The translations under genes and the position numbers were made by a program. The notes below the pieces were generated by a model. The model had not been told where the DNA came from and made no database searches. It saw only the letters and a program-made list of their open reading frames with translations. Shown here piece after piece: positions 25,826 through 35,060 of a DNA stretch of 64,000 bases; within the stretch, counting starts at the first letter, position 1, and each line of letters opens with the position of its first letter. Source of the DNA: Rhizobacter sp. OV335 (GTDB taxonomy: Bacteria > Pseudomonadota > Gammaproteobacteria > Burkholderiales > Burkholderiaceae_C); assembly GCF_900142965.1 (NCBI RefSeq), contig NZ_FRCQ01000012.1:1-64000 (forward strand), written 5' to 3'.

Positions 25826-26658
25826 CCGGCGCGCCGCGCACGCTCGGCCTGTGTGCCGACGATTTCGGGCTGTGGCCGTCGGTCTCGCGCGGCATCGCGC
25901 GGCTGGCACGCGCGCAGCGGTTGACCGTGGTGTCCTGCATCACGAGCGGCGACGCCTGGCGGGCCAGCGCGCCGCTGCTGGCCGATGTGCCCGACAGCGT
26001 CGAGATTGGCCTGCACTTCAACCTGACCGAAGGGCTGCCGCTGAGCACCGAGCTGGCGCGCGTGTGGCCGGTGCTGCCGCCGCTGCCGACACTGATCGTG
26101 CAGGCGCACCTGCGCCGGCTGCCGGTCGATGCGCTGCGGGCCGAATGGCAGGCCCAGGTGGCGGCGTTCAGCGAGGCGACCGGCCGCGTGCCGCAGACCA
26201 TCGACGGCCACCAGCATGTGCACCACCTGCCGCAGGTGCGCGAGCTGCTGCTGCAAGGCATCGAACAGCTGCTGCCGGCACCGGCGGTGCGCGACACCGG
26301 CGTGCTGCCGGGGCCGGGCTTCGCCATCAAGCGCCAGCTGATCGCCGGCACGGGCGGGCGCTGGCTGCACCGCGAGCTGCTGCGCCGCGGCTGGCTGCAC
26401 AACCCGGCGCTGCTCGGCGTCTACGATTTCGTCGACACCGACTACCGCGGGTGGATGCAGCGCTGGCTGCGGGCCTTGCCCGATGCCGGCGGGCTGGTGT
26501 TCTGCCACCCCGGCGAGATCGACGCGCAGTCGGCCGGCGACGCGATCGCCGGGGCGCGACAACGCGAATTGGCCTACCTGGAGAGCGGGGCGTTCGCCGA
26601 CGACCTGGCGGCGGCGAACGTCAAGCTCGGGCGGGTGTGGCGGCGCGGAGCTACGTGA
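25822..26658 (+). CDS. ChbG/HpnK (YdjC)-family deacetylase
   Basis: A 278-residue YdjC-family metal-dependent carbohydrate deacetylase. The metal-binding ADDFG motif is at residues 12-16, HFNLTEG is in the first third and DGHQHVHHLP provides further histidine ligands. Known members remove acetyl groups from chitooligosaccharides or from a hopanoid precursor. Its overlap with the GT2 gene suggests deacetylation of a polyprenyl-linked N-acetylated sugar, comparable in logic to ArnC/ArnD (inference). Its end overlaps the convergent GtrA-type gene by 8 bp. Confidence 0.88.
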   Translation: MTGAPRTLGLCADDFGLWPSVSRGIARLARAQRLTVVSCITSGDAWRASAPLLADVPDSVEIGLHFNLTEGLPLSTELARVWPVLPPLPTLIVQAHLRRLPVDALRAEWQAQVAAFSEATGRVPQTIDGHQHVHHLPQVRELLLQGIEQLLPAPAVRDTGVLPGPGFAIKRQLIAGTGGRWLHRELLRRGWLHNPALLGVYDFVDTDYRGWMQRWLRALPDAGGLVFCHPGEIDAQSAGDAIAGARQRELAYLESGAFADDLAAANVKLGRVWRRGAT

Positions 26659-27037
26659 ACGTCCAGCGCCGATTGATCAGGAAAGTCAGCACCAATCCGG
26701 TCAGCGTCGCGCCGACCTGCGCCAGCAGGTAATGCCACCCGAGCGCCACACCACCCGCGACGATCGCCATGCCGACCAGCGCGCCGATCAGCGCCGTCCC
26801 CTGGAACTTGAGCCAGGCCGGGCCGAGCGCGCCGCGATGATCGAAGGTGAAGCGCCGGTTGCCGAAGAACGCGACCTGCGCACCGAGCGTCGCACCGAGG
26901 CCGGACGCGATCCACGCCGGCACCTGCATCCACTCCACCAGCGCCGCCATCAGCGCATAGTGCGCGGCCGTGGCGACTGCACCCACCAAGCCGTAGCGGA
27001 TGAATCGGTGCAACAGGTCGGTCAGCGAAGCGGCCAT
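26651..27037 (-). CDS. GtrA-family membrane protein
   Basis: A 128-residue protein with four hydrophobic helices and the family pattern FIRYGLVGAVATAAHYALM at the N-terminus, NRRFTFDHRG in the middle and LINRRWTFT at the C-terminus. GtrA proteins are thought to flip polyprenyl-linked sugars across the inner membrane. Here it sits convergently with the GT2 - deacetylase pair, with which it would make a lipid-linked sugar available in the periplasm, for example to the GT39-like enzyme at 11292 (inference). Confidence 0.9.
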   Translation of the reverse strand: MAASLTDLLHRFIRYGLVGAVATAAHYALMAALVEWMQVPAWIASGLGATLGAQVAFFGNRRFTFDHRGALGPAWLKFQGTALIGALVGMAIVAGGVALGWHYLLAQVGATLTGLVLTFLINRRWTFT

Positions 27038-27062
27038 GGCCGCGCATTAGACCGCACCGGCT

Positions 27063-28064
27063 TCAGTCGACTTTGGCGCCAGAGACCTTCACGACTTGCG
27101 CCCACTTCTTCGTCTCCGCCGCGATGTACGCCGCGAACTCCGCCGGCGGCATGCCGCTCGGGATCGCGCCTTGCGCCAACAGTCGCTCCTTCAGCGCCGG
27201 CGTGCCCAGCGCCTTCGCGCTCTCCTGCTGCAGCTTGTTGACGATCTCCGCCGGCGTGCCCGCCGGCGCCAGCAGCCCGAACCACGAACTCGCGTCGAAG
27301 CCCTTCACCGGCCCCGCCTCGGCGATCGTCGGCACGTCGGGCAGCGCCGCGCTGCGCTGCGCGCTCGTCACGGCCAGCGCCTTCAGCTTGCCGGCCTTGA
27401 TCTGCGGCATCGCCGACGGCAGGTTGTCGAACATCAGGTCCATCGTGCCGCCGATCAGGTCGAGCAGCGCCGGGCCCGATCCGCGGTACGGGAAGTGCAG
27501 CATGAAGGTGCCGGTCATGCTCTTGAACAGCTCGCCGCTCAGGTGGATCGAGGTGCCGTTGCCGCTGGACGCCATGTTCAGCTTGCCCGGGTGCGCCTTC
27601 GCATAGCGGATCAGGTCGGCCACGGTGTTGATCTTCTCGGCCTCGGCCTTCGCCGGGTTCATCACCAGCACGTTCGGCACGCCGGCCACCAGCGTGACCG
27701 GCGCGAAATCCTTGATCGGGTCGAACGGCAGCTTCGGGTACAGCGACTGGTTGATGCCGTGCGTGCCGACCGTGCCCATCAGCAGCGTGTAGCCATCGGG
27801 TGCCGACTTGGCCACCTGCTCGGCGCCGACATTGCCGCCCGCCCCCGGCTTGTTGTCGACGATGAACTGCTGGCCGAACACCCGGCTCAGCTCCGGCGCG
27901 AGCGCGCGCGCCAGGATGTCGGTGGTGCCGCCGGGCGCGAACGGCACGACGATGCGCACCGGCTTGGTCGGCCAGGCGCCCTGGGCGCGGACGGGGAAGG
28001 CAAGGGCTGCGGTGGTGGCGGCCGCTGCGGTGGCCAGCACCTGGCGGCGTGTCGGACAGGTCAT
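27063..28064 (-). CDS. Bug-family tripartite tricarboxylate transporter binding protein
   Basis: A 333-residue periplasmic binding protein of the Bug/TctC family. The signal peptide carries TRRQVL and may be a Tat signal, with cleavage near VRAQ. The mature protein begins with [23 protein letters not shown], the classical Bug signature, with [25 protein letters not shown] following. ATG 28064 is preferred because GGAG lies 6 bases upstream; a TTG at 28085 would add seven residues. No TctA/TctB membrane genes are nearby, as is common for the many orphan Bug proteins of Burkholderiales. Ligand unknown. Confidence 0.92.
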   Translation of the reverse strand: MTCPTRRQVLATAAAATTAALAFPVRAQGAWPTKPVRIVVPFAPGGTTDILARALAPELSRVFGQQFIVDNKPGAGGNVGAEQVAKSAPDGYTLLMGTVGTHGINQSLYPKLPFDPIKDFAPVTLVAGVPNVLVMNPAKAEAEKINTVADLIRYAKAHPGKLNMASSGNGTSIHLSGELFKSMTGTFMLHFPYRGSGPALLDLIGGTMDLMFDNLPSAMPQIKAGKLKALAVTSAQRSAALPDVPTIAEAGPVKGFDASSWFGLLAPAGTPAEIVNKLQQESAKALGTPALKERLLAQGAIPSGMPPAEFAAYIAAETKKWAQVVKVSGAKVD

Positions 28065-28220
28065 CGCGAACTCCGGAGTTCTCAAACAAGGGGATGCACC
28101 GAGTGTGCGGCAGTGCCACCCTGCCCCGTACCCGCGCTCGCCCTACTTCTCACCACCCGGGCGCTGTGCCACGATCCACCTGCGTCCAGCACGCTCTCGT
28201 GCCCACCGGAACCGACGACC

Positions 28221-30746
28221 GTGCCCCCACCGTTCCCGCCTGCTGACGACCTCGGCGCGATCATCGCGCGGGTCCAGTCCCGCTACATCCGGGCCGCGCC
28301 GCCGCGCGAGATGCTGTCGCCGCTGCTGACCGACCTGCTCGAGAGCACCGCCTGCGAGTACGGCTTCATCGCCGAGGTGCTGCACGACGGCGACGGCGCG
28401 CCCTACCTGCGCTTCTACGTGCTGACCGACATCTCGTGGGACGACGCGACGCGCGCGCTGTACGAGCGCCACATGCACGGCGGGCCGGAGCACACGATCG
28501 AGTTCCACAACATGCGCACGCTGTTCGGTGCCGCCATCACCAGCGCCGCGCCGGTCATCAGCAACGACCCCGAGGCCGACCCGCGGCGCGGCGGCCTGCC
28601 GCCCGGCCACCCGGCGATGCGCTCCTTCCTCGGCGTGCCGCTGTTCCACGGCGGCGAGATGCTCGGCATGGTGGGCCTGGCGAACCGGCCGGGCGGCTTC
28701 GACGAGGCGCTGGTCGAGCGGCTGCAGCCGCTCTTCACCAGCGTCGGCGCGATCCTCGGCGCGGTCTGCCACGACCGCGAGCGGCGCGAGGTCGAGAACG
28801 CGCTGCGCGCGAGCGAGACCCAGCTGCGCGCGGTGCTCGAGATGGCCGGCGCCGGCATCGTGCAGATCGGGCTCGACGGCTTTCCGCTGTTCCTGAACCA
28901 GCAGCTGTGCGACATGCTCGGCCGCAGCCGCGCCGAGCTGCTCGCGCTCAGCACCGAAGACGTCACGCACCCCGACGACCTGGCCGGCGAGCGCCGCCGG
29001 CGCCGCCAGCTGCTGGCCGGCGAGATCCCGCGCTACCGCGCCGACAAGCGCTACCTGCATGTCGACGGCCGCGTGGTGTGGGCGACCATCAACGTCACGC
29101 TGGTGCGCAAGCCCGACGGCCACCCCGACTACCTGATCGGCGTGGTGCAGGACATCACCGATCGCAAGCTGGCCGAGGCCGAGCTGCGCTCGAGCCGGCA
29201 GCGCTTCGTCGACCTGCTGAACTCGGTCGACGGCATCTTCTGGGAGGGCGACCCGCGCACCGAGAGCTTCACCTTCGTCAGCGACAAGGCCAAGCAGCTG
29301 CTCGGCTACCCGCTGGCCGACTGGATGCAGCCGCGTTTCTGGGCGCTGCACCTGCACCCGGACGACCGCGACCGCGCGCTGCGCGAGGTGACCGATTCGC
29401 AGCTGACCGGCTCGGTCAGCGCGATCGAGTACCGCTTCTACGCGGCCGACCGCAGCGTGCGCTGGATGAGCAGCTGGGTCACGGTGTTCCGCCCCGAAGG
29501 CGGCCACCGGCTGCTGCGCGGGCTGATGATCGACATCACCGAGCGCAAGCGCGTCGAGGAGGCGGTGCTCGCGGCCGAATCGGCGCAGCGCGCCAACGCC
29601 GCCAAGACCGAGTTCCTGTCGCGCATGAGCCACGAGCTGCGCACGCCGCTGAACGCGGTGCTCGGCTTCGCGCAGCTGCTCGAGCTCGATAGCCAGCAGC
29701 CGCTGAACGCCGCGCAGCAGACGCGGGTGCAGCACATCACGCAGGCCGGCACGCACCTGCTGGCGATGATCAACGACGTGCTCGACCTGTCGCGCATCGA
29801 GAGCGGCGGTATCACGCTGCTGTCGGGCAGCGTGGTGCTGCGGCGCGTCGTCGACGAGGCGCTGGCGATGGTCGCGCCGTCCGCGGCCGAGGCCGGCGTG
29901 CAGCTGCTGATCGACCGGGCCGCGACCCACTCGGCCGACCCGCGCACCTGCGTGCAGGCCGACCACCTGCGGCTGCGGCAGGTGCTGGTCAACCTGCTGA
30001 GCAACGCGATCAAGTACAACCGCCGCGGCGGCCAGGTGGTGCTGCGCTGGCCGGCCGATGAAGGCGTCGGGCTGGTGCACCTGCAGGTGCGCGACACCGG
30101 CGTGGGGCTCGCGCCGGCGCAGATCGCGCGCCTGTTCGAGCCGTTCAACCGGCTCGGCGCCGAGCGAAGCGGTGTCGAAGGCACCGGCATCGGCCTGGTG
30201 ATCACGCAGCGCCTGGTGCAGCTGATGAACGGCCGGCTGTCGGTCGAGAGCGAGCCGGGCATCGGCAGCGTGTTCACCGCGAGCCTGCCGTGGGTGCCGG
30301 TGGCCAGCGGCCCCGAAGAAGCGGGCTTCGAGCCGACCGAGGGGCTGGACGATGCCACGCCGGCCGTGCCGTACACGGTGCTGTATGCCGAAGACAACCC
30401 GATGAACGTCGAGCTGGTGCGCCAGGTGATGAAGATGCGGCCCGACTGGCGGCTGCTGATCGCGGCGAACGGGCGCCAGGCGGTCGAGATCGCGCTGCAG
30501 CAGCGGCCCGACTTGCTGCTGCTGGACATGCACCTGGGGGACATGAGCGGGGTCGAGGTGTCGCGTGCGCTGGGGTCTGCGCTGGCCTGTCCGCGCATCG
30601 CGCTGTCGGCCGATGCGACGCCGGAGCGGGCGCAGGCGGCCAAGGCGGCGGGTTTCATCGCCTACCTGACCAAGCCGATCAACGTGGCGCAGCTGCTGCG
30701 CTGCCTGGACGAGCAGCAGGCGGCCGCGCGCGGCGGCGTCAGCTGA
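28221..30746 (+). CDS. Hybrid sensor histidine kinase (GAF-PAS-PAS-HisKA-HATPase-REC)
   Basis: An 841-residue cytoplasmic sensor kinase without membrane helices. Order of domains: GAF (about 20-190), PAS (about 198-315), PAS/PAC (about 325-450), HisKA with phospho-acceptor H471 in MSHELRTPLN, HATPase_c (about 575-690, VNLLSNAIKYN and GTGIGLVI), and a C-terminal receiver domain with phospho-acceptor D769 in LLLLDMHLGDM. The GTG at 28221 is the best start before the GAF region; no stronger start is seen. It is convergent with the diguanylate cyclase pair (8-bp overlap), so a link to c-di-GMP signalling is plausible but inferred. Confidence 0.9.
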   Translation: MPPPFPPADDLGAIIARVQSRYIRAAPPREMLSPLLTDLLESTACEYGFIAEVLHDGDGAPYLRFYVLTDISWDDATRALYERHMHGGPEHTIEFHNMRTLFGAAITSAAPVISNDPEADPRRGGLPPGHPAMRSFLGVPLFHGGEMLGMVGLANRPGGFDEALVERLQPLFTSVGAILGAVCHDRERREVENALRASETQLRAVLEMAGAGIVQIGLDGFPLFLNQQLCDMLGRSRAELLALSTEDVTHPDDLAGERRRRRQLLAGEIPRYRADKRYLHVDGRVVWATINVTLVRKPDGHPDYLIGVVQDITDRKLAEAELRSSRQRFVDLLNSVDGIFWEGDPRTESFTFVSDKAKQLLGYPLADWMQPRFWALHLHPDDRDRALREVTDSQLTGSVSAIEYRFYAADRSVRWMSSWVTVFRPEGGHRLLRGLMIDITERKRVEEAVLAAESAQRANAAKTEFLSRMSHELRTPLNAVLGFAQLLELDSQQPLNAAQQTRVQHITQAGTHLLAMINDVLDLSRIESGGITLLSGSVVLRRVVDEALAMVAPSAAEAGVQLLIDRAATHSADPRTCVQADHLRLRQVLVNLLSNAIKYNRRGGQVVLRWPADEGVGLVHLQVRDTGVGLAPAQIARLFEPFNRLGAERSGVEGTGIGLVITQRLVQLMNGRLSVESEPGIGSVFTASLPWVPVASGPEEAGFEPTEGLDDATPAVPYTVLYAEDNPMNVELVRQVMKMRPDWRLLIAANGRQAVEIALQQRPDLLLLDMHLGDMSGVEVSRALGSALACPRIALSADATPERAQAAKAAGFIAYLTKPINVAQLLRCLDEQQAAARGGVS

Positions 30747-32859
30747 ACAGGTCCGGCTGCGGGCCGGGTTGCTCGTGCAGCCGCACGCGGCCGTCGCGCC
30801 AGGCGCTGTCGAAGTCGCCCTCGATCGCCTTCAGCTCGTCCGGCGAGCGCAACTGCGCGCCGATCACGCCGATCGCGCGGTTGCGGCCCTGGCCCTTCGC
30901 GGTGTAGAGCGCCATGTCGGCCAGGTTGACCGCCTGCTCCCAAGGCACCGGCAGGTCGTCGGGCGGCAGCGGAAAACGCACATAGCCGATCGACGCGGTG
31001 ACGCGCAGCACGTCGTCGTCGCCACCCTCGGTGCCGCTCGCGATCGGCTCGCGGCCGATCTGCTCGAGCACCCGCGCGGCGAGCTGCTCGGCCTGCTCGG
31101 CGCTGACCTCGGGCGCGAGGATCAGGAATTCTTCGCCGCCCCAGCGCACCACCAGGTCGTTCTCGCGCACGCAACCGGCCAGCCGCCGCGCGACCTCGAC
31201 CAGCACCGCGTCGCCCACCGAATGCCCGTGGCCGTCGTTGACATGCTTGAAGTGGTCGATGTCGACCAGCAGCAGCGCGCCTTCGATGCCCCGTTCGCAG
31301 CCGCGCGCCATCGCGGCCTGGAACTGGCGGCGGTTGGCCAGGCCGGTCAGCGGATCGCGCTCGCTCTGCAGCCGCAGGTTCGCGTGGCTCGCCTGCAGCC
31401 GGCGGTTGACCTCGCGCACCCGCAGGTACAGCAGCGCCGCGACGCCGACCGACAGCGCCATCACCGCCGCCATCAGCGCCCAGACCCGCTGCTGCAGCTC
31501 GCGGTTCGCGAGCGCCGCGGTCTTCAGCGCGTTGTCGCGGCTCACCAGTTCGATCTCGCGCTGCTTGCTCTCGGTGTCGTAGCGCTGCTGCACGTCCTTC
31601 AGCGCGCCGGCGCGGTTGGCCTTCATGACCTCGGCGCTCAGCTTGCGTTCGCGGTGGAACAGCTCCAGCGCGCCGCGCGGGTCGCCGGCGGCCGCCAGCG
31701 CCTCGCCGAACTCGCGCAGCGATTGCGCCTCGCTGCCCGGCGCACCGCTCTGCCGCCACAGCTCGGCCAAGCGGGCCAAGTCGAGCTTGCCTTCGGCGAT
31801 GCGGCCGAGGCCGATCTTCGCCAGCCCGGCGTTGTTGATCAGCACCCGCTCGGCGCGCTGGTCGCCGTGGCGGCGCACCACCGGCAGCGCGGCCTCGGCG
31901 GCGCGCAGCGCGTCGGCCGGGCGGTTCTGCCGTGCGTACAGGTCGCTGAGGTTGGCGTTGACCAGCGATTCGAGCCGCGGCGAATCGGCCTTGCGGGCGA
32001 TCGGCATTGCCTCCTCGGCCAGCCGCAGCGACTGCTGGGGCTCGCCGCGCAGGTCGGCCAGGCGGGCTTCGTGCAGCCGCAGCCGCACCTGCACGTCGGG
32101 ATCGTCGAGCGGCGCCGCCACGCGCTGCGCCTGCTGCAGCATGCGCAGCGCGCCGGCCATGTCGCCCTGGCGCGCGATGTCGAGCGCCAGCAGGCCCAGC
32201 ACCAGCGCCTGACGGTAGCTGTCGTGCTGCGCCTCGGCCAGTTGCGCGGCGACGCGCAGGTGGCGCGCGCCTTCGGCCCATTGCGCGCGGCTTTGCGCAT
32301 GGCGCTCCAGCACCTGCAGCGCGCGCCAGGCGGCGCGGTAGTCGCAACCGGGGGCGGTGGTCGCCGGCGCGCCGTCCGGGCCCGGGCAATCCTGCTGCAG
32401 CGACGGCAGCGCCGCCTGCGCCAGCGCGGCCGCCACGTCGAGCTGGCCGTTGTTCTCGGCGACCAGCGCGCGGACCAGGTTGGCGCGCGCGGTGCTGTCG
32501 GCCTCGTCGGCTGCGTTGCCGGCCAGGCCGCTGCCGACGCCGGCGCGGATGTCCTCGGCCAGCATGCCGGCCTCGGCGATGCGGCCGTTCTGCGCCAGCA
32601 CAATCGCGCGTGCGAGCTGCAAACGGCGGATCGTCTGCGCCGGCCGCGGCGCCAGCGCCTCCTGCTCGCGCTGCAGCTGCAGCAGTGCCTGCAGCGCGGG
32701 CTCGGGACGGTCGTAGCCTTCGCGCACCAGGTGGTCGGACTGCTCGATGACGCCGGGCGGGCCGGCCGCGGCCGCCGCGCCGGCGAGGCCGGTGATCCCT
32801 GCTGCAGCGAGCAGCAGCCCCGCCAGGCGCGTGAAGACGAACCCGCACACGCCCTTCAT
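30739..32859 (-). CDS. TPR-containing membrane diguanylate cyclase (second of tandem pair)
   Basis: A 706-residue protein: signal peptide (about 1-32), periplasmic alpha-helical TPR-like repeats (to about 430), one transmembrane helix (about 458-478) and a cytoplasmic GGDEF domain. The active-site loop is GGEEF at about residues 574-578, and the inhibitory I-site RxxD (REND) precedes it by five residues, so an active, product-inhibited cyclase making c-di-GMP from GTP is expected. Its start overlaps the stop of the paralogous upstream gene by 4 bp. The stop overlaps the end of the hybrid kinase gene. Confidence 0.9.
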   Translation of the reverse strand: MKGVCGFVFTRLAGLLLAAAGITGLAGAAAAAGPPGVIEQSDHLVREGYDRPEPALQALLQLQREQEALAPRPAQTIRRLQLARAIVLAQNGRIAEAGMLAEDIRAGVGSGLAGNAADEADSTARANLVRALVAENNGQLDVAAALAQAALPSLQQDCPGPDGAPATTAPGCDYRAAWRALQVLERHAQSRAQWAEGARHLRVAAQLAEAQHDSYRQALVLGLLALDIARQGDMAGALRMLQQAQRVAAPLDDPDVQVRLRLHEARLADLRGEPQQSLRLAEEAMPIARKADSPRLESLVNANLSDLYARQNRPADALRAAEAALPVVRRHGDQRAERVLINNAGLAKIGLGRIAEGKLDLARLAELWRQSGAPGSEAQSLREFGEALAAAGDPRGALELFHRERKLSAEVMKANRAGALKDVQQRYDTESKQREIELVSRDNALKTAALANRELQQRVWALMAAVMALSVGVAALLYLRVREVNRRLQASHANLRLQSERDPLTGLANRRQFQAAMARGCERGIEGALLLVDIDHFKHVNDGHGHSVGDAVLVEVARRLAGCVRENDLVVRWGGEEFLILAPEVSAEQAEQLAARVLEQIGREPIASGTEGGDDDVLRVTASIGYVRFPLPPDDLPVPWEQAVNLADMALYTAKGQGRNRAIGVIGAQLRSPDELKAIEGDFDSAWRDGRVRLHEQPGPQPDLFS

Positions 32860-34946
32860 GCGCGCCCCTCGTGCACCGGCCCGCGCAGCAGCGTCAACGT
32901 GACCTGGCCGTCGCGCCACGCGGATTCCAGCGAGGCGGTGATCGCCTGCAGCCCCTGCACCGTCTGCGCATGCATCAGCCCGACCCCGTAGGCCCGGTTG
33001 CGCCCATGTGCCTTGGCGAGATAGAGGGCGGTGTCGACCAGGTTGATCGCCGGCTCCCACGCAACCGCCAGGCCGGTCGGCTCGATCGGGAAGCTCGCAT
33101 AGCCGATCGAGCCGGTCACCGCGATCTCGCGGCCCTGCCACGCGACCGGCGCCTGCCCGACCGCATCGAGCAGCCGCTGCGCCAGCGCGTCGACCTGCTC
33201 GCGCGACAGCGACTGCACCACGACCAGGAACTCCTCGCCGCCCCAGCGCACCACCAGGTCGGGCTCGCGCAGCGCATCGGCCAGGCGCTGCGCCATCGCC
33301 ACCAGCACCGCATCGCCGGCCGCATGGCCGTGCTCGTCGTTGATGCGCTTGAAGTGGTCGATGTCGAGCAGGTACACGGTGCCGGCCAGCTGGCCGTCGA
33401 CCGACATCTGCTTCATCGCCGCCTGGAAGTAGCGCCGGTTCGCCAGGCCGGTCAGCGGATCGCGCTCGCTCTGCACCTTCAGCTGCGCATTGCTGTGCGC
33501 GAGCGCCTGGTTGGTGCGGCGCACGCGGCGCATCATCAGCAGCACCACCGCGAACGACAGCAGGAAGGTCGCGGCCAGCAGCCACCACAGCCGCTGCTGC
33601 AGGTCGCGGCGCTGCAGCTGGGTGCTCTTGATCGCGTTGTCGCTGTTCAGCAGCGCGAGCGCGCGGCCGCGCCGGTCGCTGTCGAACTGCTCCTGCAGCT
33701 CGAGGATGGCCTTCTGCTGGTCGCGCTGCACCAGCTTGTCGGCGATCGCCCGGTGGCGGTGCAGCGCCTGCACCGCGCCGGCCGCGTCGCCGGCCTTCTC
33801 GAGCGCGGTGCCGAACTCCAGCAACACGTCGGACACCAGCGGTGCATCGCCGCGGTGCTCGGCCATCGACAGCGCCAGCTCGACGTGCCGCTTGCCGTCG
33901 CCCAGGTCACCGAGCCCGATGTGGGCCAGGCCCATGTTCCACAGCGCGATGATCTCGCTGCTGGTGTCGCGCACCTCGCGCGTCAGCGGCAGCGCCTCCT
34001 GCGCGCGGCGCAGCGCGGTGCGGTAGTCGCCGCGCTGCAGGAAGAAGTCCGACATGTTGGCCAGCAGCAGCGCCTCGTCGAGCTTGGCGCCGGCCTCGTG
34101 CGCATAGTTGATCGCCGACTGCATCGAATGCAGCTCGTCCGCGACCTCGGTCGGCCCGTCGAGCAGGATGCCCTGGATGTTGTGCACCCGGGCCAGCGAG
34201 ATCTTGTCGGCGGCCGCCGTCGCGATCGCCAGCGCCTCGGCATTGATGCTGCGCGCGCGCTCCGGCTGCTGCGCCTTGTAGAGCGAGTAGGCGGCGCGCG
34301 TGCGGGCCTCGGCGCGGCGCCACGCGATGCCGAGTTGGTCGGCGAGGTCGATCTCCTGCAGGTGCAGCCGCACCGCGTCGTCGAGCTTGCCGGCGCGCTG
34401 CCGGGCCTTCGCATGCGCGGCCAGGAAGCGCAGCCGGCTGGTGGCCGGCGTCGCCGCCGGCAGCTCGGCCATGGCCGCGTTCAGCAGCTTGTCGGCCTCG
34501 TGCGCATTGCCGCTCTTCAGCGCCATGCTGGCCTGGATCAGGCGCGCGGCCGCGTCGGTGGTGGCCGTCGACTGCTCCTGCAGCCGGCGGGCGCAGTCGG
34601 TGGCGGCCTCGAACTCCGACGCCTCGGTGTGGAGCAGGCCCTGCAACGTCAGTGCATCGACCCAGTCGGCGCTGCCGATCGCGAGCAGGCCGACGCGCGT
34701 GCGCAGCGCGGCCGCGCTGTCGGATGGATGGGCGCGGCCGGTCGATTCGAAATCGGCCAGCTCGGCGGAGATGGCGGCGTCGGATGCCGCGGCCGGTGCG
34801 GAAACCGCAGGTGCTGCGGCGGCCGCGCCCGAGGTCGGCGCGGCGCGCACGCCGCCCCACGCCAGCGCGGCCAGCAGCACGCAGCTCAGGCGCAGGCCGC
34901 TGAGGCGCAGCGCGGCTGCCACGGGAACACGCGAAATCGGACGCAT
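32856..34946 (-). CDS. TPR-containing membrane diguanylate cyclase (first of tandem pair)
   Basis: A 696-residue paralogue of the following gene: signal peptide, periplasmic TPR-like helices, one membrane helix (about 453-475) and a GGDEF domain with GGEEF at about 569-573 and I-site REPD five residues before it. The periplasmic regions share layout and scattered residues with its neighbour (for example GLAHIGLGDLGDGK versus GLAKIGLGRIAEGK), consistent with an old tandem duplication. The two genes overlap as ATGA and are probably co-expressed. The signal sensed by the TPR region is unknown. Confidence 0.9.
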   Translation of the reverse strand: MRPISRVPVAAALRLSGLRLSCVLLAALAWGGVRAAPTSGAAAAAPAVSAPAAASDAAISAELADFESTGRAHPSDSAAALRTRVGLLAIGSADWVDALTLQGLLHTEASEFEAATDCARRLQEQSTATTDAAARLIQASMALKSGNAHEADKLLNAAMAELPAATPATSRLRFLAAHAKARQRAGKLDDAVRLHLQEIDLADQLGIAWRRAEARTRAAYSLYKAQQPERARSINAEALAIATAAADKISLARVHNIQGILLDGPTEVADELHSMQSAINYAHEAGAKLDEALLLANMSDFFLQRGDYRTALRRAQEALPLTREVRDTSSEIIALWNMGLAHIGLGDLGDGKRHVELALSMAEHRGDAPLVSDVLLEFGTALEKAGDAAGAVQALHRHRAIADKLVQRDQQKAILELQEQFDSDRRGRALALLNSDNAIKSTQLQRRDLQQRLWWLLAATFLLSFAVVLLMMRRVRRTNQALAHSNAQLKVQSERDPLTGLANRRYFQAAMKQMSVDGQLAGTVYLLDIDHFKRINDEHGHAAGDAVLVAMAQRLADALREPDLVVRWGGEEFLVVVQSLSREQVDALAQRLLDAVGQAPVAWQGREIAVTGSIGYASFPIEPTGLAVAWEPAINLVDTALYLAKAHGRNRAYGVGLMHAQTVQGLQAITASLESAWRDGQVTLTLLRGPVHEGRA

Positions 34947-35060
34947 CGGTGGATATCGACCAGCAAGTGGCGGACCTGAGGCGCTGGCCGCACGCGGCAG
35001 CATCTCACGCCGGCCCGCCGTGCACCATGGCCACGTGCATCGGCGGGCGGCGCCGGCCGC

